The position numbers were made by a program, and so were the translations under genes. The notes beneath the pieces are model-generated. The model saw nothing but the letters and a program-made list of their open reading frames with translations. It had not been told where the DNA came from and searched no databases. A stretch of 64,000 nucleotides of DNA from Roseitranquillus sediminis. GTDB taxonomy: Bacteria; Pseudomonadota; Alphaproteobacteria; Rhodobacterales; Rhodobacteraceae. The stretch spans positions 186,001 through 250,000 of the forward strand of contig NZ_JAFFOB010000015.1 in assembly GCF_016918935.1 (NCBI RefSeq), written 5' to 3'. Below are positions 54,125 through 62,453 of this stretch, in pieces; position 1 is the first letter of the stretch, and the number at the start of each line of letters is the position of its first letter.

Positions 54125-55467
54125 CGCGCAAGCTGTTCGGGACGGACGGGATCCGGGGCAGGGCGAACACCCATCCAATGACGGCAGAGGTGGTTCTCCG
54201 ACTCGGGGCCGCGGCCGGGCGATTCTTTCACCAGGGCGGCGAGCGGCGGCACAGTGTCGTGATCGGCAAGGACACGCGCCTGTCGGGCTACATGCTGGAG
54301 AACGCGCTGACGGCCGGCCTGACCTCCACGGGCATGAACGTGCTGCTGCTCGGCCCGGTGCCGACGCCGGGGGTCGGATTGCTGACGCACTCGATGCGGG
54401 CAGACCTCGGGATCATGATCTCCGCCAGTCATAATCCGCACCACGACAATGGCATCAAGCTTTTTGGGCCGGACGGTTACAAGCTGAGCGATGACAAGGA
54501 GGCCGCGATCGAGCGGCTCATGGACGGTCCGGTGGAGCCGGTGGCGCCGGACCGGATCGGCCGCGCAAAGCGGATCGACGACGGGCTCGGCCGCTACGTG
54601 GAGTACGCCAAGACGACGTTCCCGGCACGCGGCAAGCTGAGCGGCCTGCGTGTGGTCGTGGATTGCGCCAATGGCGCGGCCTACAAGGCGGCGCCGCAGG
54701 TCCTGTGGGAGTTGGGTGCCGAGGTCGTGCCGGTTGGGGTGACTCCAGACGGCTACAACATCAATGACAAATGCGGCTCGACCGACGTGGCGCTCGCGGC
54801 GCGCACGATCCGCGAGACGCGGGCGGACCTCGGCATCTGTCTCGACGGCGACGCGGACCGGGTGATGATCCTGGACGAGGCGGGGCGGGTGGCCGACGGC
54901 GACCAGATCATGGCCTTGCTCGCGGCGCGCTGGGCGGAGGAGGGGCGCCTCGCCGGCGGCACTCTCGTGGCGACGGTGATGTCGAACCTCGGTCTAGAGC
55001 GATTTCTCGGCGGCCGCGGGCTCAACCTCCACCGGACCAAGGTCGGCGACCGCTACGTGGTCGAGGCGATGCGGGAAGGCGGCTGGAATCTGGGCGGCGA
55101 GCAGTCGGGGCATATCGTGATGACCGATTACGCCACCACCGGAGACGGGCTGATCGCCGGCCTGCAGTTCCTGGCAGAGATGGTAAGGACTGGCCGCCGC
55201 GCCAGCGAACTCACCCATCAGTTCGAGCGGGTGCCGCAGCTCCTGAAGAACGTGCGCTACGCCGGGAGCCGCGACCCTCTGGCGGGCGAGGCGGTGAAGA
55301 AGGTCATCGCCGATGCCGAGGCGCGGCTCGACGGTACCGGGCGGCTGGTGATCCGCCGATCAGGCACCGAGCCGCTCATCCGGGTGATGGCCGAGGCCGA
55401 AGACGAGGCACTGTTGGCGCAAGTCATCGACGGCATCGTGGCCGAGGTGCGCGCCGCGGCCGGTTGA
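54121..55467 (+). CDS. glmM: Phosphoglucosamine mutase
   Basis: Converts glucosamine 6-phosphate to glucosamine 1-phosphate for UDP-GlcNAc, peptidoglycan and LPS. 448 residues from the ATG at 54121 ([16 protein letters not shown]), overlapping folP. The phosphoserine loop is [18 protein letters not shown]. Metal-binding loop [15 protein letters not shown], sugar-binding [19 protein letters not shown], and phosphate-binding [16 protein letters not shown] are canonical. The folB-folP-glmM arrangement couples folate and cell-wall precursor genes, as often found in bacteria. Confidence 0.97.
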   Translation: MTRKLFGTDGIRGRANTHPMTAEVVLRLGAAAGRFFHQGGERRHSVVIGKDTRLSGYMLENALTAGLTSTGMNVLLLGPVPTPGVGLLTHSMRADLGIMISASHNPHHDNGIKLFGPDGYKLSDDKEAAIERLMDGPVEPVAPDRIGRAKRIDDGLGRYVEYAKTTFPARGKLSGLRVVVDCANGAAYKAAPQVLWELGAEVVPVGVTPDGYNINDKCGSTDVALAARTIRETRADLGICLDGDADRVMILDEAGRVADGDQIMALLAARWAEEGRLAGGTLVATVMSNLGLERFLGGRGLNLHRTKVGDRYVVEAMREGGWNLGGEQSGHIVMTDYATTGDGLIAGLQFLAEMVRTGRRASELTHQFERVPQLLKNVRYAGSRDPLAGEAVKKVIADAEARLDGTGRLVIRRSGTEPLIRVMAEAEDEALLAQVIDGIVAEVRAAAG

Positions 55468-55651
55468 CGCGGCTGAGGTAAGCGGCGCCTTGTCCCTTGG
55501 CGATAATGCGCGGCTGGGGCTGTCGCTGCGCGATCAGGCGCGCCGTTGGGAACGTTTGGTGGTGAGGCCCTACCGACGTACCCGCGACCCCTCGAGAGGT
55601 CTTGGGCTAGGCGCCCTGATGCGGCAGCCTGCGTGTCGTCATGTCCGGAAG

Positions 55652-55679
55652 TCAGGCGCGCTGGCTAACGCGCGCCTGA
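55652..55679. terminator. Hairpin between glmM and the small lipoprotein gene
   Basis: TCAGGCGCG (55652-55660) and CGCGCCTGA (55671-55679) are exact reverse complements around a 10-base loop. It lies downstream of both convergent genes and may serve as a bidirectional terminator, although neither strand has a long T-run. The 184 bp before it (55468-55651) show no supportable gene. Confidence 0.5.
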
Positions 55680-55708
55680 AGGTCCACGCAATCCTCGCGG
55701 CAACAGCC

Positions 55709-55873
55709 TCATTGGGTGGTGGTGATCTCGTTTTCTGCGCCGTCAGTCGGTTCACCGATCGCTTCGCCAATGTCGGCGCCGGCAGCAGTGTCCCTGACAG
55801 GACCACCGGTCATATTCTCGCACGCGGCGAGAAAGGGGACAGAAGCGAGGACGAGGAATATCCAGCGAGGCAT
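55709..55873 (-). CDS. 54-residue lipoprotein
   Basis: A short gene on the minus strand. ATG at 55873 is preceded by AAAGGAG with 6-bp spacing. The peptide begins MPRWIFLVLASVPFLAACEN: a lipoprotein signal with lipobox LAAC, so cleavage before Cys18 and lipid modification are expected. The mature part of about 37 residues is acidic (TGGPVRDTAAGADIGEAIGE...) and ends in ENEITTTQ. Resembles small entericidin-sized lipoproteins in layout, though not clearly in sequence. It overlaps a plus-strand open frame that I regard as spurious. It is upstream of no other gene in its direction within 240 bp. Confidence 0.8.
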   Translation of the reverse strand: MPRWIFLVLASVPFLAACENMTGGPVRDTAAGADIGEAIGEPTDGAENEITTTQ

Positions 55874-55928
55874 AACGGCTCCTTTATATTGCCACAGATC
55901 AAATCACCTGCAGCGATTCCGTTCCATT

Positions 55929-56633
55929 TCAAGAAAAAGCTGCGGCAAGTGCGATCTCGACCATGTCACCGAAGCTCTTTTCGCGGTCGTGTGACGGTAG
56001 TGCCTCACCCTCAAGCAAATGATCGCTGACCGTCAGGACGGCCAGCGCCCGGACCTTGTGCCGGAGCGCGACAGTGTAGAGCTCGGCAGCCTCCATCTCC
56101 ACCCCAAGGACACCGTGCCGGACGAGCTGCTCATTGTGGTCCGGCCGCTCGTCGTAGAAGACGTCGGACGAATAGATGCCGCCGACATGGGTGGTCACAC
56201 CCTTCTGCCGCGCCGCCTCCCACGCAGCGTGGAGCAGGCTCCAGTCGGCGGGCGGTGCGAAGTTCAGGTCGCGGAAGATGCCGCGCGACGGGGTCGAGAT
56301 GGTCGAGGCGGTCATCGCGAGGATAACGTCGCGAAGCGCCACGCCCTCCTGCATGGCGCCGCACGAGCCGATCCGGATCAGAGTCCGCGCGCCGTAGTCC
56401 CGGATCAGCTCGTTGACGTAGATCGAGAGCGAGGGCATGCCCATGCCGCTGCCCTGGATTGTCACGCGGTGGCCGCGCCAGGTCCCGGTGAAGCCGAGCA
56501 TTCCCCGCACCTCGTTCACAAGCTCCGCCCCTTCCAGGAAGGTCTCGGCGGCCCAGCGAGCGCGGTAGGGGTCCCCCGGCATCAGCACGGTCTCGGCGAT
56601 CTGCCCCGGCTCGGCCCCGATATGGATGGTCAT
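55929..56633 (-). CDS. deoD: Purine nucleoside phosphorylase, DeoD type
   Basis: Phosphorolysis of purine (deoxy)nucleosides to base and (deoxy)ribose 1-phosphate, feeding DeoB. 234 residues, typical of the hexameric DeoD type. Motifs: [78 protein letters not shown] and the catalytic-acid segment [14 protein letters not shown]. Located 55 kb from the deoB operon in this window but functionally the same pathway. Confidence 0.96.
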   Translation of the reverse strand: MTIHIGAEPGQIAETVLMPGDPYRARWAAETFLEGAELVNEVRGMLGFTGTWRGHRVTIQGSGMGMPSLSIYVNELIRDYGARTLIRIGSCGAMQEGVALRDVILAMTASTISTPSRGIFRDLNFAPPADWSLLHAAWEAARQKGVTTHVGGIYSSDVFYDERPDHNEQLVRHGVLGVEMEAAELYTVALRHKVRALAVLTVSDHLLEGEALPSHDREKSFGDMVEIALAAAFS

Positions 56634-56706
56634 CTGCGCGCACCTCCCTTGCGCGGACCCCGGCGATCCGCTGGTGCCGGACTCAGAGCGCCTGAGGCGC
56701 CGGAGG

Positions 56707-57066
56707 TCAATCGGCGCGGAAGCTGACGATCTCGGTGAACCCGCCCCACATCATGCGTTTCCCGTCGAACGGCATCTCGGGGCCCGCCTGCATCTCCGGG
56801 TCGGCCATCATCGCCTTCCAGGCCGCGTCCCGCGTCTCCTTGTCGGGCCAGATGATCCAAGCGAAGACGACCGTCTCGTCCTCCTTCTTCTTCGTCGCCA
56901 TCGGAAAGGACGTCACCTCGCCGTCGGGGACGTCGTCGCCCCAGTTCTCCTGCATCGCGATCGCGCCGTGCTTCCGGAAATGCTGCACCGCATCCTGCGC
57001 CATCCTGATGTAGTCGTCCCGCCGGGCATTCGGGACCGCAAGAAGGAAACCGTCGACATAGGCCAT
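56707..57066 (-). CDS. DUF1428 family protein
   Basis: 119 residues, a small cytosolic alpha/beta (ferredoxin-like, ABM-type) protein. The characteristic sequence is [23 protein letters not shown], then [44 protein letters not shown], and C-terminal [17 protein letters not shown]. The start at ATG 57066 matches the family N-terminus; the long open frame above it overlaps ecm and is not used. Function unknown. It lies 83 bp downstream of ecm on the same strand and may be read with it. Confidence 0.92.
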   Translation of the reverse strand: MAYVDGFLLAVPNARRDDYIRMAQDAVQHFRKHGAIAMQENWGDDVPDGEVTSFPMATKKKEDETVVFAWIIWPDKETRDAAWKAMMADPEMQAGPEMPFDGKRMMWGGFTEIVSFRAD

Positions 57067-57149
57067 GGTCTGATCCTCCGCTCGGATCGGCAGATCATAG
57101 CAGATGACGCGCTCTGCGATGAGCCGGATTCGCCGACGGAACGAGGGCG

Positions 57150-59108
57150 CTACTCGGCTGCGGCGACGCGGTCTTCGGTGAGGTTGACGATGTCGGCCAT
57201 GATCCGGTTGAGTTCGAAATCCTTGGGCGTGTAGACCCGTGCCACGCCGAAGGCGCGCAGCTTCTCGGCGTCGGTCTGGGGGATGATGCCGCCGACGACC
57301 ACGGGGACGTGACCGAGGCCTGCCTCGCGAAGGCGCTCCATCGTCTCCTCGACGAGCGGCAGGTGGCTGCCCGAAAGGATGGAGAGGCCGAGGACATGCG
57401 CGCCGCGTCCGGCGGCCTCGACGATGTCCGCGGGCGTCATGCGGATGCCGGCATAGTCGATCTCCATGCCGCAGTCGCGGGCGCGGGCTGCGATCTGCTC
57501 GGCGCCGTTGGAGTGGCCGTCGAGGCCGGGCTTGCCGACCAGCAGACGCAGGCGGCGGCCGAGCCGGGTACTGGCCGCGTCGACGGCGCGGCGGATCTCG
57601 TCGAGGCCCTCGGTGCGGTTCGAGGGGCTGGCGGAAATGCCTGTCGGAGCGCGGTACTCTCCGAACGCCTCGCGTACGGCGGCGCCCCATTCGCCGGTCG
57701 TGGCGCCGGCGCGCGCCGCCGCGATCGAAGGTGGCATGATGTTGGCGCCGTTGACCGCCGCGCAGCGCAGGTCGCGGAGGGTTGCCTGCACCGCGCACTC
57801 GTTCCGCTCAATGCGCCACGAGGAGAGCCGCGCGATCTGGTCGGCCTCCGTCGCCGGGTCCACCCTCATTATCGCGTCCGGCCCGGTGGTGAGCGGACTG
57901 GGTTCGCCTTGAGACCAGCGGTTGACGCCGACCACGACGGTCTCGCCGGACTCTATCCGGGCAATACGCTCTGCGTTGGAGTCCACGAGGCGGCTCTTCA
58001 TGTGCTCGATCGCCCACATGGCGCCGCCCATCGCATCGATGCTCGAGAGCTCCGCCCGCGCGCCCTCCTTCAGCGCCTCGACCTTCGCGGCGACGGCGGG
58101 GTTGCCGTCGAAAAGATCGCCATACTCCAGCAGGTCGGACTCGTAGGCGAGGATCTGCTGCATGCGGAGCGACCATTGCTGGTCCCACGGGCGCGGCAGG
58201 CCCAGCGCCTCGTTCCAGGCGGGAAGCTGAATGGCGCGGGCGCGAGCGGTCTTTGACAGCGTTACCGCCAGCATCTCGATGAGGATGCGGGGGACGTTGT
58301 TCTCGGGCTGCTGCTCGGTCAGGCCCAGCGAGTTTACCTGCACGCCGTAGCGGAAGCGGCGGAGCTTCGGGTCCTCGACTCCGTAGCGGTCGCGGCAGAT
58401 CTCGTCCCAGAGCTCGGTGAAGGCGCGCATCTTGCACATCTCGGTGACGAAGCGGATGCCCGCGTTCACGAAGAACGAGATGCGGCCGACCATCTGCGGG
58501 AAGTCCGCGGGGGCGACCTTGGTGCGCAGGTCGTCGAGCACCGCGGTGGCGGTGGCCAGGGCGTAGGCCAGCTCCTGCTCGGGCGTCGCGCCGGCCTCCT
58601 GCAGGTGGTAGGAGCAGACATTCATCGGGTTCCACTTCGGCATGTGCTCCCGCGTCCAGGCGGCGACGTCGGTGATCATGCGGAGTGATGGTTCCGGCGG
58701 GCAGATGTAGGTGCCGCGGGAGAGGTACTCCTTGACGATGTCGTTCTGGACGGTGCCCTGCAGCCGTGAGACGTCGGCGCCCTGTTCCTCGGCCACGGCG
58801 ACGTAGAGCGCGAGGAGCCACGGCGCGGTGGCATTGATCGTCATGGAGGTGTTCATCCGCTCGAGGGGGATGTCGCGGAAGAGGGTCCGCATGTCGCCCA
58901 GGTGCGAGATCGGGACGCCGACCTTGCCGACCTCGCCGCGCGCAAGCTCATGGTCGCTGTCGTAGCCGGTCTGCGTGGGCAGGTCGAAGGCGACGGAGAG
59001 GCCCGTCTGCCCCTTCTCGAGGTTGCTGCGGTAGAGCGAGTTCGATGCTGCGGCCGTCGAATGACCCGCATAGGTGCGGAAGAGCCAGGGGTGGTCACGA
59101 TCAGTCAT
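57150..59108 (-). CDS. ecm: Ethylmalonyl-CoA mutase
   Basis: Adenosylcobalamin-dependent rearrangement of (2R)-ethylmalonyl-CoA to methylsuccinyl-CoA, a defining step of the ethylmalonyl-CoA pathway for acetyl-CoA assimilation. 652 residues. The substrate-binding barrel (about 1-520) has TYAGHSTAAASNSLYRSNLEKGQTGLSVAFDLPTQTGYDSDH and TSMTINATAPWLLALYVAVA. The C-terminal B12 domain has the base-off motif KPGLDGHSNGAEQIA, then LGLSILSGSH and VVVGGIIP. Absence of the methylmalonyl-CoA mutase YGG.TW-type pattern and pairing with ccr support ecm over mcm. Confidence 0.95.
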   Translation of the reverse strand: MTDRDHPWLFRTYAGHSTAAASNSLYRSNLEKGQTGLSVAFDLPTQTGYDSDHELARGEVGKVGVPISHLGDMRTLFRDIPLERMNTSMTINATAPWLLALYVAVAEEQGADVSRLQGTVQNDIVKEYLSRGTYICPPEPSLRMITDVAAWTREHMPKWNPMNVCSYHLQEAGATPEQELAYALATATAVLDDLRTKVAPADFPQMVGRISFFVNAGIRFVTEMCKMRAFTELWDEICRDRYGVEDPKLRRFRYGVQVNSLGLTEQQPENNVPRILIEMLAVTLSKTARARAIQLPAWNEALGLPRPWDQQWSLRMQQILAYESDLLEYGDLFDGNPAVAAKVEALKEGARAELSSIDAMGGAMWAIEHMKSRLVDSNAERIARIESGETVVVGVNRWSQGEPSPLTTGPDAIMRVDPATEADQIARLSSWRIERNECAVQATLRDLRCAAVNGANIMPPSIAAARAGATTGEWGAAVREAFGEYRAPTGISASPSNRTEGLDEIRRAVDAASTRLGRRLRLLVGKPGLDGHSNGAEQIAARARDCGMEIDYAGIRMTPADIVEAAGRGAHVLGLSILSGSHLPLVEETMERLREAGLGHVPVVVGGIIPQTDAEKLRAFGVARVYTPKDFELNRIMADIVNLTEDRVAAAE

Positions 59109-59207
59109 TCACCGGCCTCGCAAGAATACTGCGCTGGATTCGTGATAGTATGATTATTATTGCGCGTCCAGTTGCTGCGTCAGCATCGCCCAGAGGCGCA
59201 TTCACAA

Positions 59208-59274
59208 CCTGCAGAAGGCCTGCACGAAACAAAATGTCTGTAGGTGCGCTTCAGAAGTTGCATAATGTCTCTAG
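59208..59274. promoter_or_regulatory. Repeated motifs in the ecm/ccr divergent promoter region
   Basis: In the 220-bp region between the divergent genes: CCTGCA at 59208-59213 and again at 59219-59224 (11-bp period), and AATGTCTGTAG at 59233-59243 repeated as AATGTCTCTAG at 59264-59274 (31-bp period, about three helical turns), with AGAAGTTGCAT between. These look like operator pairs shared by the two genes. They do not match the TTTGCAAA-type sites described for ScfR-family regulators of this pathway exactly. Confidence 0.45.
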
Positions 59275-59328
59275 CGCCCCTAATCAGGCGAAGACAACGC
59301 CGCAGCGCGGCATGACGAGGAGGCTCCG

Positions 59329-60621
59329 ATGGCGCTCGACAGCGAACCCGCACCACTGGCTTACGACGCTCCGCAGAGGGATCTCTACGCGCTGGGAGAG
59401 ATGCCGCCGATGGGCCACGTGCCAGAGCGGATGCACGCTTGGGCGATCCGGCGCGAGCGGCAGGGCGAGCCTGACCAGGCGTTCCAGCTCGAAATTGTGG
59501 ACGTGCCAAAGCCCGACAGCCACGAGGTCCTGGTGCTCGTGATGGCAGCGGGCGTGAACTACAACGGGATCTGGGCCGGGCTCGGCGTCCCGATCAGCAT
59601 GTTCGACGTGCACAAGGCACCCTATCACATTGCCGGATCGGACGCGTCGGGCATCGTCTGGGCGGTGGGTGAAAAGGTGCGGCGCTGGAAGGTCGGCGAC
59701 GAGGTCGTCATCCACTGCAATCAGGACGACGGCGACGACGAGGAGTGCAACGGCGGCGACCCCATGTTCAGCCCCAGCCAGCGGATCTGGGGCTACGAGA
59801 CGCCGGGCGGCTCCTTCGCCCAATTCACCTGCGTGCAGGCGCAGCAGCTCATGCGGCGGCCAAGGCACCTGACATGGGAGGAGAGCGCTTGCTACACGCT
59901 GACGCTTGCCACGGCCTACCGGATGCTCTTCGGGCACAAGCCGCACGAGCTGAAGCCGGGGCAGAACGTGCTCGTCTGGGGCGCGTCGGGCGGGCTCGGC
60001 AGCTATGCCATCCAGCTTATCAACGCCGCGGGGGGGAATGCGATCGGGGTGATTTCGGGCGAGGACAAGCGGGACTTCGTCATGGGTCTCGGCGCGAAGG
60101 GCGTCATCAACCGCAAGGAGTTCAACTGCTGGGGCCAGATGCCGACGGTAAACACGCCTGAGTACAAGGACTGGTTCGGCGACGTCCGCAAGTTCGGGAA
60201 GGCGATTTGGGACATCACCGGGAAGGGCGTCAACGTCGACCTGGTCTTCGAGCATCCCGGCGAAGCGACGTTCCCGGTCAGCGTCTTCGTCTGCAAGAAG
60301 GGCGGGATGGTCGTGATCTGCGCCGGGACCACCGGCTACAACCTGACGCTGGACGCGCGCTACCTGTGGATGCACCAGAAGCGGGTGCAGGGCAGCCACT
60401 TCGCCAACCTCAAGCAGGCCAGCGCGGCGAACCAGCTGATGGTGGAGCGGCGGCTCGACCCGTGCATGTCGGAGGTGTTCCCGTGGGAGGAGATCCCGCA
60501 GGCGCACGTCAAGATGCGCTGCAACGAGCACAAGCCGGGCAACATGGCCGTGCTGGTGCAGGCGCCGCGGCCAGGCCTGAGGACGCTGGCCGACGTGCTC
60601 GACGCAGGACCGACGCGCTGA
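59329..60621 (+). CDS. ccr: Crotonyl-CoA carboxylase/reductase
   Basis: NADPH-dependent reductive carboxylation of crotonyl-CoA to ethylmalonyl-CoA, the key step of the ethylmalonyl-CoA pathway. 430 residues, MDR superfamily; ribosome site GAGGAGG. Features: MHAWAIRRERQGEPDQAFQ, PYHIAGSDASGIVWAVGEKV, DPMFSPSQRIWGYETPGGSFAQFT, nucleotide-binding VLVWGASGGLGSYAIQLI, NRKEFNCWGQMP, FEHPGEATFPVSVFV and QGSHFANLKQA. The CO2-binding Asn/Phe/Glu/His set characteristic of the carboxylating enzyme appears present in these blocks. Divergent from ecm. Confidence 0.97.
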   Translation: MALDSEPAPLAYDAPQRDLYALGEMPPMGHVPERMHAWAIRRERQGEPDQAFQLEIVDVPKPDSHEVLVLVMAAGVNYNGIWAGLGVPISMFDVHKAPYHIAGSDASGIVWAVGEKVRRWKVGDEVVIHCNQDDGDDEECNGGDPMFSPSQRIWGYETPGGSFAQFTCVQAQQLMRRPRHLTWEESACYTLTLATAYRMLFGHKPHELKPGQNVLVWGASGGLGSYAIQLINAAGGNAIGVISGEDKRDFVMGLGAKGVINRKEFNCWGQMPTVNTPEYKDWFGDVRKFGKAIWDITGKGVNVDLVFEHPGEATFPVSVFVCKKGGMVVICAGTTGYNLTLDARYLWMHQKRVQGSHFANLKQASAANQLMVERRLDPCMSEVFPWEEIPQAHVKMRCNEHKPGNMAVLVQAPRPGLRTLADVLDAGPTR

Positions 60622-60718
60622 CACGCTGAGATCCAAGCCAGCGGAGCGGGCGTGAGTCCAGCCGCGGTCCGACGGCTCCCCATATCCGGGGAATAGCGGC
60701 CGAACCGTCGATTACCTA

Positions 60719-60771
60719 TTCTCCCCAATGCAAAGTTGCATCGAACCCTTCGTTCACTATCATGGGGAGAA
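60719..60771 (+). promoter_or_regulatory. Nested inverted repeats in the luxR-operon leader, SD in 3' arm
   Basis: TTCTCCCCA (60719-60727) is the exact reverse complement of TGGGGAGAA (60763-60771), which contains the ribosome site GGGGAGAA of the ORF starting at 60778. Inside the loop ATGCAA-AG-TTGCAT (60728-60741) is another palindrome. Further upstream lie TCCCC/GGGGA (60677-60692) and CGACGG/CCGTCG (60670-60710). Either stacked operators or an RNA structure that hides the ribosome site. Confidence 0.6.
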
Positions 60772-60777
60772 CTCGGC

Positions 60778-60993
60778 ATGGAACACGACTGGATCCTCGA
60801 TGTCTTGGCCGATCTGCGCAAGTACGCGAACCGGAACGACCTCTCCGCTCTCGCTGAGCAACTGCAGGAAACCGCGCTCCTGGCGACGGTCGAGATCGCG
60901 TCGCGGGAGAGCGACGGCGACGGATCGCTGAGCGACGATGCGACCCGATTTAGAAATCACGCTCGATCGACTTGCGCAGGCTACCACGCTTGA
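60778..60993 (+). CDS. Small protein preceding luxR
   Basis: 71 residues from ATG 60778 (MEHDWILDVLADLRKYANRN...). The strong ribosome site GGGGAGAA lies 6 bp upstream. The sequence is helical and amphipathic (residues 1-45: DVLADLRKY, LSALAEQLQETALLATVEIA), with a polar tail. Its 3' end overlaps the luxR start by 56 bp in another frame, so the two genes are co-translated. Small ORFs with this MEHDW-like start occur before luxR genes in related bacteria to my recollection; no function is known. It may modulate the receptor. Confidence 0.72.
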   Translation: MEHDWILDVLADLRKYANRNDLSALAEQLQETALLATVEIASRESDGDGSLSDDATRFRNHARSTCAGYHA

Positions 60994-61651
60994 AGAGCTG
61001 CAGTCGGAGACGCTCCGGCTCCGCGACGAGAGCGGGATTGCGAACGTCGTCTACCACTGGACGAACCTGAAGGGTGAGCAGTTCGGCGCCGGCACCTATG
61101 CGCCGGAATGGGCCGTCCACTACATCAACCAGAACTATATCCGCGTTGATCCGGTTGTGTCGGGCTGCTTCAACCGCTTTCACCCAGTGGAATGGAAGCA
61201 GCTCGACTGGAGCGGCAAGGCGGCGCGAGCCTTCCTGGGCGAGGCGGTAGAGGCGGGCGTCGGGCGACAGGGCCTTTCGGTGCCTCTGCGCGGCCCGAAT
61301 GGGCAATTTGCGCTCTTTACCGTCACGGACGAGTGCGCGGACTCTGCGTGGCGGGCCTATGCCGACGAGCGTACGCGCGACCTCATCCTGATCGCGCACT
61401 TCTTCAATCAGAAGGCGCTCGAGATCCGTAGGGGCACGGACTACGCGGAGGTCATGCGCCTCTCGCCGCGCGAGATCGATGCGCTGACCATGCTTGCCAT
61501 CGGCTACAGCCGTGCGCAGGCGGCAGAACGGCTCAGCATCTCTGAGCACACGCTGCGCGTCTATATCGAGAGCGCGCGCAGCAAGCTCGGTGCCGCCAAC
61601 ACCACGCACGCGGTGGCCAAGGCGCTGACGCTCGGCCTGATCCTGCTCTGA
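60938..61651 (+). CDS. LuxR-family quorum-sensing regulator
   Basis: 237 residues. N-terminal acyl-homoserine-lactone-binding domain (about 1-160) with YHWTNLKGEQFGAG, NQNYIRVDPVV (the conserved Tyr and Asp), HPVEWKQLDW and GRQGLSVPLRGPNGQFALFTV (conserved Gly). C-terminal GerE-type helix-turn-helix (about 172-237): LSPREIDALTMLAIGYSRAQAAERLSISEHTLRVYIESARSKLGAANTTHAVAKAL. Predicted to bind the signal made by the LuxI homologue 106 bp downstream and to control it. The start ATG lies inside the preceding small ORF. Confidence 0.95.
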   Translation: MRPDLEITLDRLAQATTLEELQSETLRLRDESGIANVVYHWTNLKGEQFGAGTYAPEWAVHYINQNYIRVDPVVSGCFNRFHPVEWKQLDWSGKAARAFLGEAVEAGVGRQGLSVPLRGPNGQFALFTVTDECADSAWRAYADERTRDLILIAHFFNQKALEIRRGTDYAEVMRLSPREIDALTMLAIGYSRAQAAERLSISEHTLRVYIESARSKLGAANTTHAVAKALTLGLILL

Positions 61652-61701
61652 GCTAACACTTCCTTTACCACGGGGCGCGCGGTCCATTCGACCGTCGTGA
61701 A

Positions 61702-61748
61702 CCCGTCCCGCGTCCTACTGGGGTCGAACCAGTCAGACACGGGACGGG
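61702..61748 (+). promoter_or_regulatory. Large inverted repeat in the luxI leader, candidate lux box/SD-masking hairpin
   Basis: CCCGTCCCGCGTC (61702-61714) pairs with GACACGGGACGGG (61736-61748) at 12 of 13 positions. Nested inside, ACTGG (61717-61721) and CCAGT (61729-61733) flank a 7-base loop. The last stem bases GGG at 61746-61748 are the first part of the luxI ribosome site GGGAG. The inner ACTGG-N7-CCAGT resembles a lux-box dyad, although the spacing gives 17 bp instead of the common 18-20. Confidence 0.6.
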
Positions 61749-61757
61749 AGAAACCAG

Positions 61758-62402
61758 ATGATCCGCTACCTCTATGCAGAGCAGCTCGACGCCTTTCCCC
61801 GGCTGCGCGACACAATGTTCCGTCACCGCGCGGAGCAGTTCCACAAGCGCTTGGGTTGGGAAGTCAGCGTCGACGCCGAGGGCTTCGAGCGCGACGGCTA
61901 TGACGACATGAACCCACTCTACGTCATCTGGGAGATGGCCGACGGCACCCACGGCGGCTCGATGCGCTTCCTCCCGACGACCGGAGACACGATGGTCAGC
62001 GACCACTTCCTCCACCTGACCGACGGCGTGCGGATCGAGAGCCCGCTGATCTGGGAGTGCACGCGCTTCTGTCTTTCGCCCGACGCCCCGGCCAAGGTGT
62101 CCGCCGCGTTGATGGCGGCGGGTGGGGAGCTGATGCGCGCCTTTCACCTGACGCACTTCGTCGGTGTCTTCGACCGGCGCATGATCCGAATCTATCGCAT
62201 GATCGGCTCCTCTCCCGAGGTGCTGGGCTCGGCCGGCGAGGGAAGCGAGAAGATCAGCGTCGGCCTCTGGCAGTACGACGAAAATGTCCGCCGCGCCATC
62301 TTGGCGCGTGCCGGCATCTCGCTCGAGCAGTCCCAGCAGTGGTTCGCCCGCTCCTTCGATGTCGTTGCTCCGCACGAGGAGCGACTGAGCCTCGTTGCCT
62401 GA
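61758..62402 (+). CDS. Acyl-homoserine-lactone synthase (LuxI family)
   Basis: 214 residues from ATG 61758. Family-invariant residues fall at the usual numbers: Arg24, Phe28 and Trp34 in FRHRAEQFHKRLGW, acidic residues in ERDGYDDMNP, Arg70 in GGSMRFLPTTGDTM, and Glu/Arg in PLIWECTRFCL (about 101 and 104). It makes an N-acyl homoserine lactone from SAM and acyl-ACP or acyl-CoA; the acyl chain cannot be deduced. The remaining C-terminal half has IYRMIGSSPEVLG and GLWQYDE. Controlled by the adjacent LuxR and leader hairpin. Confidence 0.95.
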   Translation: MIRYLYAEQLDAFPRLRDTMFRHRAEQFHKRLGWEVSVDAEGFERDGYDDMNPLYVIWEMADGTHGGSMRFLPTTGDTMVSDHFLHLTDGVRIESPLIWECTRFCLSPDAPAKVSAALMAAGGELMRAFHLTHFVGVFDRRMIRIYRMIGSSPEVLGSAGEGSEKISVGLWQYDENVRRAILARAGISLEQSQQWFARSFDVVAPHEERLSLVA

Positions 62403-62453
62403 GAGCGCGGGGCAGGTCTGGCGCGCGGGGACGGCGATCTGTAGTCTCCGCCA

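Noticed and set aside
55490-56029. Plus-strand open frame of 179 codons after glmM
   Set aside because: No ribosome site, composition unlike a protein, overlaps the end of deoD, and runs antisense to a small lipoprotein gene with a full lipobox and ribosome site.
59109-59328. TTTGCAAA-type ScfR regulator site between ecm and ccr
   Set aside because: Only partial TTGCA matches (AGTTGCATAA) are present; reported instead as unassigned repeats.
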